A DNA stretch of 64,000 nucleotides. It comes from Allorhizobium borbori. Its GTDB lineage: Bacteria > Pseudomonadota > Alphaproteobacteria > Rhizobiales > Rhizobiaceae. Each line of letters begins with the position of its first letter. Positions within the stretch are counted from its first letter, which is position 1. The position numbers and the translations under genes are program-made. The stretch covers positions 186,001 to 250,000 of the forward strand of contig NZ_JACIDU010000001.1 of NCBI RefSeq assembly GCF_014196535.1. Reading direction: 5' to 3'. The notes below the pieces were generated by a model. It was given only the letters and a program-made list of their open reading frames with translations. It was not told where the DNA came from and searched no databases. Positions 17,632-26,900 of this stretch are shown here, in pieces.

Positions 17632-18266
17632 CCTTCGAACTGAAGACCGTTGGCGAGAAGACGATTCTCTATGTCATGGCCGCGAAGGCCGAGTACGGTC
17701 CCCATCTGCAGGCCCGCTTCACACCACTCATGACCGGTGTCGGCCCGGTTGAAGCGGCCATTGTCCTGACACATGCGCTGGCCGGGCTGAAAACCAGAGA
17801 AACGCTGCCGCACATCATCGTTTCGCTCGGTTCCGCCGGATCGGCAGTTCTGGAACAGACGGAGATCTATCAGGTCAGCTCGGTGTCCTATCGCGACATG
17901 GACGTGTCGCCGCTCGGTTTCGAAAAGGGCCGCACGCCCTTCCTCGACCTGCCCGCCGTGGTGCCGCTGCCCCACGCTCTCCCCGGCATTCCTGCCGTCC
18001 GACTGTCGACGGGCGCCAACATCGTTTCGGGCGCGGCCTATGAAGCGATCGATGCCGAGATGGTGGACATGGAAACCTTCGCCTTGCTGCGGGCCTGCCA
18101 CCTGTTCGACGTGCCGCTGATCGGCCTGCGTGGCATTTCGGATGGCAGCAAGGAATTGCAGCATGTCAGCGACTGGACGGAATATCTCCATGTCATCGAC
18201 GAGAAGCTCGCCACCGTGGTCGACCGGCTGGAGGCGCTGGTGGCGGATGGACGGCTGATCGGCTGA
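17628..18266 (+). CDS. 5'-methylthioadenosine/S-adenosylhomocysteine nucleosidase family protein
   Basis: The 212-residue protein resembles PNP/UDP-family nucleosidases: GVGPVEAAIVLTHAL near the start, IVSLGSAGSAVLEQTEIYQVSSVSYRDMDVSP, and EMVDMETFALLRACHLFDVPLIGLRGISDGS, which holds the ME dyad that binds ribose and the catalytic Asp near the end. These enzymes release adenine from MTA or SAH in the methionine salvage and methyl cycle. Nucleoside preference cannot be read directly. Confidence 0.85.
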   Translation: MTFELKTVGEKTILYVMAAKAEYGPHLQARFTPLMTGVGPVEAAIVLTHALAGLKTRETLPHIIVSLGSAGSAVLEQTEIYQVSSVSYRDMDVSPLGFEKGRTPFLDLPAVVPLPHALPGIPAVRLSTGANIVSGAAYEAIDAEMVDMETFALLRACHLFDVPLIGLRGISDGSKELQHVSDWTEYLHVIDEKLATVVDRLEALVADGRLIG

Positions 18267-18317
18267 GCCCAAACCATTTCTAAGGTTGCGAAATGCGGCA
18301 AAAGCCATTAGAGCCAT

Positions 18318-18340
18318 CGGCAATTCAATTGGAATTGCCG
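18318..18340. promoter_or_regulatory. Perfect inverted repeat upstream of guaA
   Basis: Arms CGGCAATTC and GAATTGCCG are separated by AATTG, 83 bases before the guaA ATG. Related half-sites (GCAATTCGG, GGAATTGC) recur between it and the start codon. It may be an operator or a leader hairpin; no known purine riboswitch pattern was recognised. Confidence 0.45.
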
Positions 18341-18422
18341 AACTGCTGCCTCGTTTTGTCTTCTCGCAATTCGGGTCGGACCTCCGTTTCACACTCTTCC
18401 GGGAATTGCTCCGAAGCGCGCC

Positions 18423-20000
18423 ATGACCCAGACCGCTCATCACGACACCATCCTCATCATCGACTTCGGCAGCCAGGTGACGCAACTCATTGCGCGCCGC
18501 GTGCGTGAAACCGGCGTCTACTGCGAAATTCACCCCTTCAACTCGGCCGCGGAAGCCTTTTCCCGCCTGAAGCCGAAGGGCGTGATCTTCTCCGGCGGCC
18601 CGGCCTCGGTGACAGCGGAAGGCAGCCCCCGCGCGCCGCAGGCGGTGTTCGACAGCGGTGTGCCGATCCTTGGCATCTGCTATGGCCAGCAGACGCTCTG
18701 CACCCAGCTTGGCGGTGTTGTCGAGGGCGGTCATGCCGCCGAGTTCGGCCGCGCCGATATCGAGATCAAGGCGGCGAGCCCGCTGTTCGACGGCTTCTGG
18801 GAAGTCGGCAAGTCCTATCCCGTATGGATGAGCCATGGCGACCGGGTGACCAGGCTGCCGGAAGGCTTCAAGGTCATCGCGACCTCGGAGAATGCCCCCT
18901 TCGCCATCGCGGCGGATGAGAGCCGTCACTATTATTCCACCATGTTCCACCCGGAAGTGGTGCATACGCCCGATGGCGGCAGGTTGCTCGCCAACTTCGT
19001 CCACAAGGTCGTCGGGCTGAAGTCCGACTGGACCATGTCCGCCTACCGCGCCGAAATGGTGCGCAAGATCAAGGAACAGGTCGGTTCGGAGCGCGTTCTC
19101 TGCGCCTTGTCCGGCGGGGTCGATTCCTCCGTGGCGGCCATCCTCATCCATGAGGCCATCGGCGACCAGCTCACCTGCGTTTTCGTCGATCACGGCCTGA
19201 TGCGTATGAACGAGGCCGACGAAGTCGTGTCGATGTTCCGCGACCACTACAACATTCCGCTGGTGCATGTGGATGCGTCCGACAAGTTCATCGGCGAGCT
19301 GGAAGGCGTGGCCGACCCGGAAACCAAGCGCAAGATCATCGGCCGCCTGTTCATCGAGGTGTTCGAGGACGAGGCGAAGAAGATCGCCTCCGATGGCAAG
19401 GGTGCACCGAGCTTCCTCGCCCAGGGCACGCTCTATCCGGATGTGATCGAAAGCGTTTCCTTCTCCGGCGGCCCCTCTGTCACCATCAAGAGCCACCACA
19501 ATGTCGGCGGCCTTCCGGACCGCATGAACATGAAGCTCGTGGAGCCGCTGCGCGAACTCTTCAAGGACGAAGTGCGGGCGCTTGGCCGTGAACTCGGCCT
19601 GCCGGACCGCTTCATCGGTCGCCACCCCTTCCCGGGCCCGGGCCTTGCCATCCGCTGCCCCGGCGGCGTGACGCGCGAAAAGCTCGACATTCTCCGCAAG
19701 GCCGATGCCGTCTATCTCGACGAAATCCGCAAGGCAGGTCTCTATGACAAGATCTGGCAGGCTTTTGCCGTGCTTCTGCCGGTTCAGACCGTCGGCGTGA
19801 TGGGCGACTACCGCACCTATGACTTCGTCTGCGCGCTCCGCGCCGTCACCTCGGTCGACGGCATGACGGCAGACTTCTTCCCCTATGACATGAATTTCCT
19901 TGGCCGGGCGGCAACCCGCATCATCAACGAGGTCAAGGGCATCAACCGCGTCGTCTACGACATCACCTCGAAGCCTCCGGGCACCATCGAGTGGGAATGA
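18423..20000 (+). CDS. guaA: GMP synthase (glutamine-hydrolysing)
   Basis: GuaA aminates XMP to GMP, using glutamine and ATP. The 525-residue protein has all three parts: a class I glutamine amidotransferase (FSGGPASV, catalytic Cys in GICYGQQTL, His and Glu in [10 protein letters not shown]), an ATP pyrophosphatase domain (P-loop [11 protein letters not shown]), and the C-terminal dimerisation domain ending [18 protein letters not shown]. The length equals that of the E. coli enzyme. A strong terminator follows directly. Confidence 0.98.
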   Translation: MTQTAHHDTILIIDFGSQVTQLIARRVRETGVYCEIHPFNSAAEAFSRLKPKGVIFSGGPASVTAEGSPRAPQAVFDSGVPILGICYGQQTLCTQLGGVVEGGHAAEFGRADIEIKAASPLFDGFWEVGKSYPVWMSHGDRVTRLPEGFKVIATSENAPFAIAADESRHYYSTMFHPEVVHTPDGGRLLANFVHKVVGLKSDWTMSAYRAEMVRKIKEQVGSERVLCALSGGVDSSVAAILIHEAIGDQLTCVFVDHGLMRMNEADEVVSMFRDHYNIPLVHVDASDKFIGELEGVADPETKRKIIGRLFIEVFEDEAKKIASDGKGAPSFLAQGTLYPDVIESVSFSGGPSVTIKSHHNVGGLPDRMNMKLVEPLRELFKDEVRALGRELGLPDRFIGRHPFPGPGLAIRCPGGVTREKLDILRKADAVYLDEIRKAGLYDKIWQAFAVLLPVQTVGVMGDYRTYDFVCALRAVTSVDGMTADFFPYDMNFLGRAATRIINEVKGINRVVYDITSKPPGTIEWE

Positions 20001-20001
20001 G

Positions 20002-20037
20002 AAAAAGGCGGGGCTTCGATGGAGCCCCGCCTTTTTT
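20002..20037 (+). terminator. Intrinsic terminator after guaA
   Basis: AAAAAGGCGGGGCT pairs with AGCCCCGCCTTTTT across a 7-base loop, starting 2 bases beyond the stop and ending in a T-run. Confidence 0.93.
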
Positions 20038-20146
20038 CTGTTCATCAGCGGAACGTGATAAGATCGACCGAAGATTTGGCTCGCAGTCTCTTGCAGCTCC
20101 CGCCGCTTGAGGTTTTACAGTGAGCGAACGTTCATGAGGGAATCAC

Positions 20147-21226
20147 ATGCCGGGCCTTCACTGTCCGACCGCAAGGCCATCAACGACACCCATCCCGTTT
20201 CGACCGTTCCGCCGGCTGGCGGCGCTGGCGGTGGCTGGCGCGCTGCTATCCGGTTGCGTCGCCATGGACCTGGCCGTGCCGGAACCCGAACTTTCCGGCA
20301 AGGTAAAGGCGGAGATGGCCGGCAAGGGCATGAAGCCGGAAAGCCCGGTTCTCGTGCGCATCTTCAAGCAGGAAAGCGAACTGGAAATCTGGAAGGTCGA
20401 CAAGAGCGGCGCCTATAGCCGCTTCAAGACCTATCCGATGTGCCGGTGGTCGGGCAAGCTCGGGCCGAAGAAAGCCAGCGGCGACCGGCAGGCGCCCGAG
20501 GGTTTCTACCATGTCTCGGCGGATATGCTGAACCCGAAGTCGCAATATTACGTATCCTTCAATCTCGGCTATCCCAACCGGCTGGAATCCGCGCTCGGCT
20601 ATACCGGCGAGGCGCTGATGGTGCATGGCGCCTGCTCCTCGTCCGGCTGCTATGCCATGTCGGATCAGGGCGTCGGCGAAATCTATGCCATCGTCAACAG
20701 CGCGCTGAAAGGCGGGCAGGACCGGTTTCAGGTGCAGGCCTATCCCTTCCGCATGAGCGCCGAAAACATGGCCCGCCATGCCGGCGACCCGAACATGCCA
20801 TTCTGGCGCACGCTGAAGGAGGGTTACGACATTTTCGCGCTGACCCGCCGCCAGCCCAAGGTTTCCGCCTGTGGCCGCCGTTATGTATTCAATGCCGAGT
20901 TTGCGGGCGGCGAACCGGCCGATCCGCTGGCGGCTTGCCCGGCGGGCGCGAACCTCAACGCTCCCGATCTCACAGCAAGGCTCGATGCCGAACGACTGAA
21001 GCTCGATACGGCACTCGCCAGTCCGCCACCGCCAGCGGCAATGTCCTATGTGGATGGCGGCATGCACCCACGCTTCCGCGCGCTTCTGGAGCAGAAGGGC
21101 GCCAAGAGCATGGCCGCTATCGTTTCCCGCACCAAGTACCCCGTCAGTCGTCCGGAAGCCGCGCTCGCCGACCCCTATGGTCAGTCGGCGACCTCCACGC
21201 CTGCAAGCACCGTCAGCTCCCAGTAA
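20147..21226 (+). CDS. YafK-type L,D-transpeptidase lipoprotein
   Basis: The 359-residue protein has a signal sequence with a lipobox-like ALLSGC near residue 36, so it is probably a lipoprotein. The catalytic domain follows: APEGFYHVSADMLNPKSQYYVSFNLGYPNRLE and MVHGACSSSGCYAMSD, with the His and Cys of the YkuD fold as arranged in the YafK/DpaA subfamily. That subfamily includes DpaA, which releases lipoproteins from peptidoglycan, as well as true cross-linkers. The C-terminal third (proline- and alanine-rich) has no recognised domain. A second L,D-transpeptidase follows at 21263. Confidence 0.87.
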   Translation: MPGLHCPTARPSTTPIPFRPFRRLAALAVAGALLSGCVAMDLAVPEPELSGKVKAEMAGKGMKPESPVLVRIFKQESELEIWKVDKSGAYSRFKTYPMCRWSGKLGPKKASGDRQAPEGFYHVSADMLNPKSQYYVSFNLGYPNRLESALGYTGEALMVHGACSSSGCYAMSDQGVGEIYAIVNSALKGGQDRFQVQAYPFRMSAENMARHAGDPNMPFWRTLKEGYDIFALTRRQPKVSACGRRYVFNAEFAGGEPADPLAACPAGANLNAPDLTARLDAERLKLDTALASPPPPAAMSYVDGGMHPRFRALLEQKGAKSMAAIVSRTKYPVSRPEAALADPYGQSATSTPASTVSSQ

Positions 21227-21262
21227 CACCCTCCCAAAGCTTCAAAACCACGGACATAACCG

Positions 21263-21958
21263 ATGCAACGTGACGAAACGCTCATCCGCCGCCGCGGCAT
21301 CCTCATTGGCATGGCCTCCATGACGGCACTTGCCGGCTGCTCCACCGTTGCGTCCCGCGCACCGATGCCGGGCGAGGCCATGCGCCCCATGGGCCCGCCG
21401 AGCGCCGAGGAACTCGCTGCACGCTACGCCGAACTGAAGGATGGCGATCACACGCTGCCGGCCATTCCCTACCAGCAGATCGACCCGCGTCTTTATCGCC
21501 AGCGCGTTCGCAACACGACCGGTGAGCCGGCGGGTACGGTGGTGGTCGATACGCCGTCGAATTATCTCTATGTGGTCGAACCGGGCGGCACGGCCATGCG
21601 CTATGGCGTCGGCCTCGGCCGCGCCGGATTTGCCTGGGAAGGTGAAGGCGTGATCCACTGGCGGCAGAAATGGCCGCGCTGGAAGCCGCCGGAAGAAATG
21701 ATCGCACGCCAGCCTTCGCTCCGGAAATACTCCGTCGAGAACGGTGGTCAGGCCCCCGGCCCCGACAATCCGCTCGGTGCCCGCGCGCTCTATATCTTCC
21801 AGAATGGGCAGGATACGCTTTACCGCCTGCACGGCACCAGGGAATGGTCTTCCATCGGCAAGTCGGTCTCGTCGGGCTGCGTGCGCCTGATCAATCAGGA
21901 TGTCATCGACCTCTACGAACGCGTGCCGAACAAGGCGCGCATCGTTGTTCGCCAGTAA
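21263..21958 (+). CDS. ErfK/YbiS/YcfS-type L,D-transpeptidase
   Basis: This 231-residue protein starts MQRDETLIRRRGILIGMASMTALAGCSTV, a twin-arginine-like basic stretch followed by a lipobox LAGC. The YkuD catalytic domain shows VVDTPSNYLYVVEPGGTAMRYGVGLGR, YRLHGTREWSSIGKSVSSGCVRLINQDVIDLY, where HG..SSGCVR supplies the catalytic His and Cys. L,D-transpeptidases make 3-3 peptidoglycan cross-links, which are unusually abundant at growing poles in Agrobacterium. It is 36 bases after the YafK-type gene. Confidence 0.92.
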   Translation: MQRDETLIRRRGILIGMASMTALAGCSTVASRAPMPGEAMRPMGPPSAEELAARYAELKDGDHTLPAIPYQQIDPRLYRQRVRNTTGEPAGTVVVDTPSNYLYVVEPGGTAMRYGVGLGRAGFAWEGEGVIHWRQKWPRWKPPEEMIARQPSLRKYSVENGGQAPGPDNPLGARALYIFQNGQDTLYRLHGTREWSSIGKSVSSGCVRLINQDVIDLYERVPNKARIVVRQ

Positions 21959-21967
21959 CGGCGAGGT

Positions 21968-21987
21968 AAGCGGGCGCAGGCCCGCTT
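21968..21987 (+). terminator. Weak stem-loop after the L,D-transpeptidase gene
   Basis: AAGCGGGC and GCCCGCTT form an 8-base stem with a GCAG loop, 9 bases beyond the stop. No T-run follows, so termination is uncertain. Confidence 0.4.
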
Positions 21988-22098
21988 GCCCGTTAGCACG
22001 AAATATTTCGCCTTCCACACCTCGAAGGAATTTCATGCCATCATTCGGCCACGGAAAGGAAAAATAGGCAAAATATTGCCTCATACTCTCCATATTAT

Positions 22099-22127
22099 TT
22101 GACTTTTTATGTGGAAAACTCTATTTA
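22099..22127 (+). promoter_or_regulatory. Sigma-70-like promoter upstream of two small ORFs
   Basis: TTGACT and TATTTA are spaced by exactly 17 bases, one of the best matches to the vegetative consensus in the window. Transcription would start near 22134, with a TTGTC/GACAA stem soon after the start, about 70 bases before the ATG at 22204. Confidence 0.6.
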
Positions 22128-22203
22128 GGTTGTCATCGAAGACAATCGATGGAACCGGATTTTCCGCAGACAAACATGTCTGCCAACCAGAGGAGAGTAT
22201 GCG

Positions 22204-22296
22204 ATGTCATCTATGTTCGCCCGCCATACGCTGCCCTGGCCGGTGATGCGCTGCTGCCAGAAACGAACCTGTCGCTGCTTGCTTGAACGAATGTGA
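22204..22296 (+). CDS. Possible cysteine-rich micropeptide or leader ORF, 30 residues
   Basis: An ATG at 22204 preceded by GAGGAGAG encodes MSSMFARHTLPWPVMRCCQK followed by RTCRCLLERM. Four cysteines lie within nine residues (positions 17, 18, 23 and 25), and the frame ends in TGA at 22296. It is the first frame after the promoter at 22099 and precedes a second small gene at 22404. It could be a real metal- or redox-responsive peptide, a regulatory leader, or chance. No family was recognised. Confidence 0.4.
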   Translation: MSSMFARHTLPWPVMRCCQKRTCRCLLERM

Positions 22297-22403
22297 CGTT
22301 CCCCGGCTCAAGAGAAAACGAACTTCCTGAGCCACCGTCATCTTCCCCTTACAAAGCGAAACTAAGAGACAGTCCGGCAGGCCCCTGCTGGCAGGAGTTT
22401 ATC

Positions 22404-22592
22404 ATGCAGAAGCAAGTCGTCGAATATGCGGGTGTTCCCGTCGGGATCGTTATCCCGGATCAGAACCAGCTCCGGTTCATCGCCGTCAAGTACCACGTCA
22501 TCGATCTGGACAACCAGCGTTTCCAGTCGATCACAGAGGTGCAACGCGCCATCCGTTCGCATCTGAACGAGGCTCCGCGCTTCGCCGCCTGA
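22404..22592 (+). CDS. Small hypothetical protein, 62 residues
   Basis: The 62-residue protein (MQKQVVEYAGVPVGIVIPDQ...SHLNEAPRFAA) starts at an ATG 8 bases after GGAG. It has a beta-rich first half and a helical end, no membrane segment and no cysteine, so it is probably a small cytoplasmic protein. Codon use matches its neighbours. It lies downstream of the promoter at 22099. I do not recognise a function. Confidence 0.7.
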   Translation: MQKQVVEYAGVPVGIVIPDQNQLRFIAVKYHVIDLDNQRFQSITEVQRAIRSHLNEAPRFAA

Positions 22593-22778
22593 GGGCATCC
22601 CTCCTCTTGAGTGGCCGGGACGGAAGAAGCTCGCCGTTTGTTTTGCGCCTTTACGCACGCAAAACCGTTTCACACTTTTGCTGGAAATGCTTTAGTGGCC
22701 GCCCGCGATGCCGGGACCCGGCATCGTCGCAGCTTTCTCCCGAGCAGGTCCGCATTCCACGCGGACCAGACGACAGGC

Positions 22779-23840
22779 ATGGCCATGAATCTTTCCGAAA
22801 TCGTCATTGATGGCGACACACCCGGCGCGGTGTGGCGCTTTCCGGTTTTCCGCTTCAAGGGCAGCGCTTCCGGCGCGCCATCCGTTTACATTCAGGCCGC
22901 ACTCCATGCCGGCGAGCTGCCGGGCACGGCGCTTTTGCATATCCTTCTGCAAAAGCTGGTTGAAGCAGAGACGCAGGGCCTCATTCGCGGTGACATTACC
23001 ATCGTACCGCACGCCAACCCCATCGGCCTGTCCCAGCAGCATTTCGGAGAGATCCAGGGGCGCTTCGATCTTGGGTCGCGCACCAATTTCAACCGGGAAT
23101 TTCCCCTCATTTCCCTTTCGAACCGCGAAAACCTGTTGGACGGGCTCGAAAGCCAGAACGCCGTCGACCAGCTCAAACGCCAGCTTCTGCACATGGCGCT
23201 CGGCGCCGACCTGATGCTCGATCTGCATTGCGACGACGAATCCCTGCAATACGCCTATATCGATCCGGTCTTCTGGCCGGAGGCAGCCGATCTGGCCGAA
23301 GCGATGGCCATGGATGCCGTGTTCCTGTCCGATGGTGAAAGCACTGCCTTCGAGGAGGCCGTCGGCCACGCCTTCAAGGCGACCTCCCCTGCCGCCGAAA
23401 CGCTGCCCGGCCGACTGGCCGTGACGGTCGAATTGCGCGGCCTTGCGGACGTGGGCGTGGAAACGGCCCGCCGCGATGCGGACGGCCTCTACCGCTTTCT
23501 GGTCATGCGGGGCGTTCTTGCCGGCGAGGCCGGGGTACGACACGGCTTTACCGGTGCAGTCTCGACACTGGATCAGGTGGAAGTGATCCGCGCACCGGAG
23601 GCGGGCGCCGTGTTCTTCCATCGCACGATCGGCGATCGCGTGAAGGCCGGCGACCTCCTCGCCACGGTCATCACCCGCCCCGGCCTTGCCGAAGGGGACC
23701 AGCCGATCCATGCGCCGCAGGACGGACTGATCGTGACACGCGCTTCCCGCCGCTACGTCCGCCGCAACGGCAACCTGATGAAGATCGCCTGCACCAACCC
23801 CAGCGCCCGCACTCGCCCGCCAGGTACGCTCGAGGATTAA
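22779..23840 (+). CDS. Succinylglutamate desuccinylase/aspartoacylase-family metallohydrolase
   Basis: The 353-residue protein has the M14-like zinc site of the AstE/AspA family: AALHAGELPGTALL (HxxE ligands) and ADLMLDLHCDDESLQYAY (second His). Other landmarks are RTNFNREFP and a C-terminal beta-rich tail (IRAPEAGAVFFHRTIGDRVKAGDLLATV) that resembles a biotinyl/lipoyl-like hammerhead. The family deacylates N-acyl amino acids or related amides; the substrate here is unknown. ATG 22779 and 22785 are both possible starts. The gene is not in a clear operon. Confidence 0.85.
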   Translation: MAMNLSEIVIDGDTPGAVWRFPVFRFKGSASGAPSVYIQAALHAGELPGTALLHILLQKLVEAETQGLIRGDITIVPHANPIGLSQQHFGEIQGRFDLGSRTNFNREFPLISLSNRENLLDGLESQNAVDQLKRQLLHMALGADLMLDLHCDDESLQYAYIDPVFWPEAADLAEAMAMDAVFLSDGESTAFEEAVGHAFKATSPAAETLPGRLAVTVELRGLADVGVETARRDADGLYRFLVMRGVLAGEAGVRHGFTGAVSTLDQVEVIRAPEAGAVFFHRTIGDRVKAGDLLATVITRPGLAEGDQPIHAPQDGLIVTRASRRYVRRNGNLMKIACTNPSARTRPPGTLED

Positions 23841-23894
23841 CCATTCTACTTTACGATGCATTAGGCGTGACGGCCTAGATTCGCGTTTGACATG

Positions 23895-23916
23895 CCCGCG
23901 CCATGAACGGCGCGGG
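23895..23916 (+). promoter_or_regulatory. GC-rich hairpin in the autotransporter leader
   Basis: CCCGCGCC and GGCGCGGG are perfect 8-base arms with a 6-base loop (ATGAAC), ending 15 bases before the ATG at 23932. No T-run follows, so it is not a standard terminator. The stem sits next to a weak ribosome site and could limit translation. Confidence 0.45.
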
Positions 23917-23931
23917 TCGACAAACCGGATC

Positions 23932-26900
23932 ATGATGATGCCTCGCCTTTCCCGCGACCCCGGCGCCATGCGGCGCCTGCTCGCCTGTACGACCGCCCTC
24001 AGCCTTCTGCTTCCGGCCTTGGCCAGCGCTGCCGATCTCCGCTATGCGGACACCGGCAACTGGTGGTTCGACCCGAACAACTGGATCGGTACGGCTGTTC
24101 CCGGTGCCACAGATACAGCAACCATCGACGGCGCGCTCGAAGCCCTGATTGTCAACGACCAGGCGAAGACCGGCACGCTTTACGTGGGCCGCAATGCCGA
24201 TGGCGCGCTCCTCGTCCGCGATCCGCTTGCAACCCAGACCGCCACCATCGGCGCACAGGTCGGCATTGCTGGCACAGTCACCGTTTCCGGCACAATTGGC
24301 GCGTGGAAGAGCGAGGGCGACGTCATCGTCGCTGACCGGGGCACCGGCACGCTGAACGTAATGCAGGGCGCTTCCGCCGCGTTCGATACGATGCGGCTCG
24401 GCAACGCAACAGGCGGCAGCGGCACACTGCTGGTCAATGGCAACGGTTCCGGCCTGACGATCGACACCGCGCTGGATGCGGGCTATGCGGGCACAGGCTC
24501 CGTCACCGTTTCCTCAGGCGCACGTCTTACCGCCGGCAACGCGCGCTTCGGGACGCTTTCCGGCGCCGATGGCAGCTTGACCGTCGATCGCGAGGGCTCA
24601 ACCTTCGACAGCACCTCGCTGATCCTCGGCGATGCCGGCTCCGGCCGGCTGGACGTGCTGGCCGGCGGTTCCGCCACGGTGGCCGGCAATACCGTACTCG
24701 GTGCACAGGCAGGGAGCGATGGCAGCACCATCATCCGCGGCGACGGCAGCAGACTTGCCGTTGGCGGTACGTTGACCGTCGGCGAAAGCGGTACGGGCGC
24801 AGTGACCGTTTCGGAAGGCGCGGACGCAGCAAGCCTCGATGCCGTCATCGGCGTGGCGGCAGGTTCCAGCGCAACGGTCCAGTTGAGCGGGCTCGGCACG
24901 CATCTGGCCGTGACCCGCCACCTCGACATCGGTACCGGTTCGCTGATCGTCGATACGGCGGCAGCTCTCTCCACGGGATCAGCTACCATCGGCACGCTTG
25001 CCGGAGAGACCGCAACGGCAACCCTTTCTGGCAGCGGCACTACGTGGGACACCACGGGAACGCTTGCGGTGGGCGACACCGGCGATGGCCGTCTCAACGT
25101 CCTCACGGGGGCGGATGTTTCCGCCCAGAACCTCGTCGCAGGCGATACGGCAAGCGGCACAGGCGAAATCCGCGCCGATGGCAACGGCAGCAGCCTGTCC
25201 GTTGCACAGACCTTCGACATTGGCCGTCTGGGACAGGCGACACTCGACGTCGTTGCCGGCGCGAAAGCCAGCGCCGGTTTCGTGCGCGCAGGCACGGAGC
25301 AGAGCGGAAGCGGCGCGGTTCATGTCGATGGCGATGGCAGCCGGCTGGATGTCAGCGGCGATTTCGATATTGGCCGTTTCGGCAATGGTACGCTTACCGT
25401 TTCCGGCGGCGCGGCCGTCGCCGCGCGGTCGATCACCATCGCGCGGGAAGCCGGTTCGACCGGTACACTCAATATCGGCGCGGAAGAGACCGCTCTGGCT
25501 GCCGGCGCGGGAACGGTTGAAACGGCCTCGATCCACTTTGGCGAAGGGAATGGCACTCTCGTTCTGAACCACGGCGAGACGGATTACGAATTATCGGCCG
25601 TTCTTTCCGGCACCGGCACCGTCAAGGTGCTGCGCGGCACGACGATACTGACTGGCGATAACAGCCATGACGGTGAAACCCACATCGATTCCGGCGCGAC
25701 CCTAGCCATCGGCAATGGCGGCACAACGGGCACGCTCGGTTCCGGCGATGTTTTGAACGATGGCGCGCTTGTCTTCAACAGGTCGGGTGAAATCGCCTTT
25801 TCCGGCGATATTTCCGGCACGGGCACGCTGACCAAGACCGGCGACGGCACGCTGACCCTTTCCGGGCAAAGCACCTATGGCGGCGCAACGACCGTTGCGA
25901 ACGGCCGTCTCGATGTCGACGGTTCGCTGAACTCCTCCGTCTCCGTTGCCGGCGGCGCGACGCTGGGCGGCGATGGCACGGTCGGCACCACGACCATTGC
26001 CGGCAGTGGTACGCTCCTTGCCGAGGGCCTGCATGTGGCGGGCGATCTCTCGCTTGCTTCAGGCGCAACACTTGCTGCGCGCATCAGGCGGGACGGACTG
26101 GATAGCGTGACCATCGATGGCATAGCAACACTAGGCGATGCGAACCTCACGCTTTCCTTCGACAAGGCAGCCGTCCTTGCCAACCATTACACGATCCTTG
26201 AGGCTGGCTCTTTGGCGGGTGATTTCGCTACTGTTTCGCTCACCGGCCTGTCATCCCGATTCAGCGCAGCCGGCGCCAACGACGCCACGACCGCCGGCCT
26301 TGATTTGCGGTATGACGGTTCCTCCGCTTCACTCTCAGGCCGGGCAGCAAACGGGGTTCACACGGCTCTCGGAAATGCCTTCAACACGGGCACGACCCTT
26401 TCGGGATCGCTTTCAACGGCCCTGATGAGCGATGGCGCGGATTTCCAGAACGCCATGACGGCCCTGACCGGCGAGACCGGTACCAGCGCCCGCATCCTGG
26501 GTCTGCTTACGCTCGAGGATTTCCTGCGGTCGGCGAGTGACGCGGGTTCTGCCTTCGCCGACGGCGAAAAGGGCGCTGATCTCTGGGCGCGCATGACCGG
26601 CCAAGGCTTCACCTTCAATGCGGATCGCAGCGCGGGCATCGGCGCGGCAACGGCAAGCCTTGCGGGGATCGAAGGCGGCGCACGCTTGGCGATCGATCCC
26701 GTCTGGAGCGCAGGCCTTGCCCTTTCCTTCGGGCAGGGCCGTTACAACAGCGACGACACCAGTGCCTCGGCCACCGGACGCTATGTGCAGGCCGCGCTTC
26801 ATGTCGCCGGCCACTTCGGCAATGGCGCCTATGTTTCCGCAGCGCTTGGTACTGGCCTAGTGACCACCGACACGCGACGAAATCCGGGCGGCGGCGACCG

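Noticed and set aside
17541-20045. An 834-codon open frame on the minus strand across guaA and its neighbours
   Set aside because: It is antisense to several certain genes (thioesterase, nucleosidase, guaA). High GC content and third-position bias create such frames. Its translation is rich in His, Arg and Gln and matches no family.
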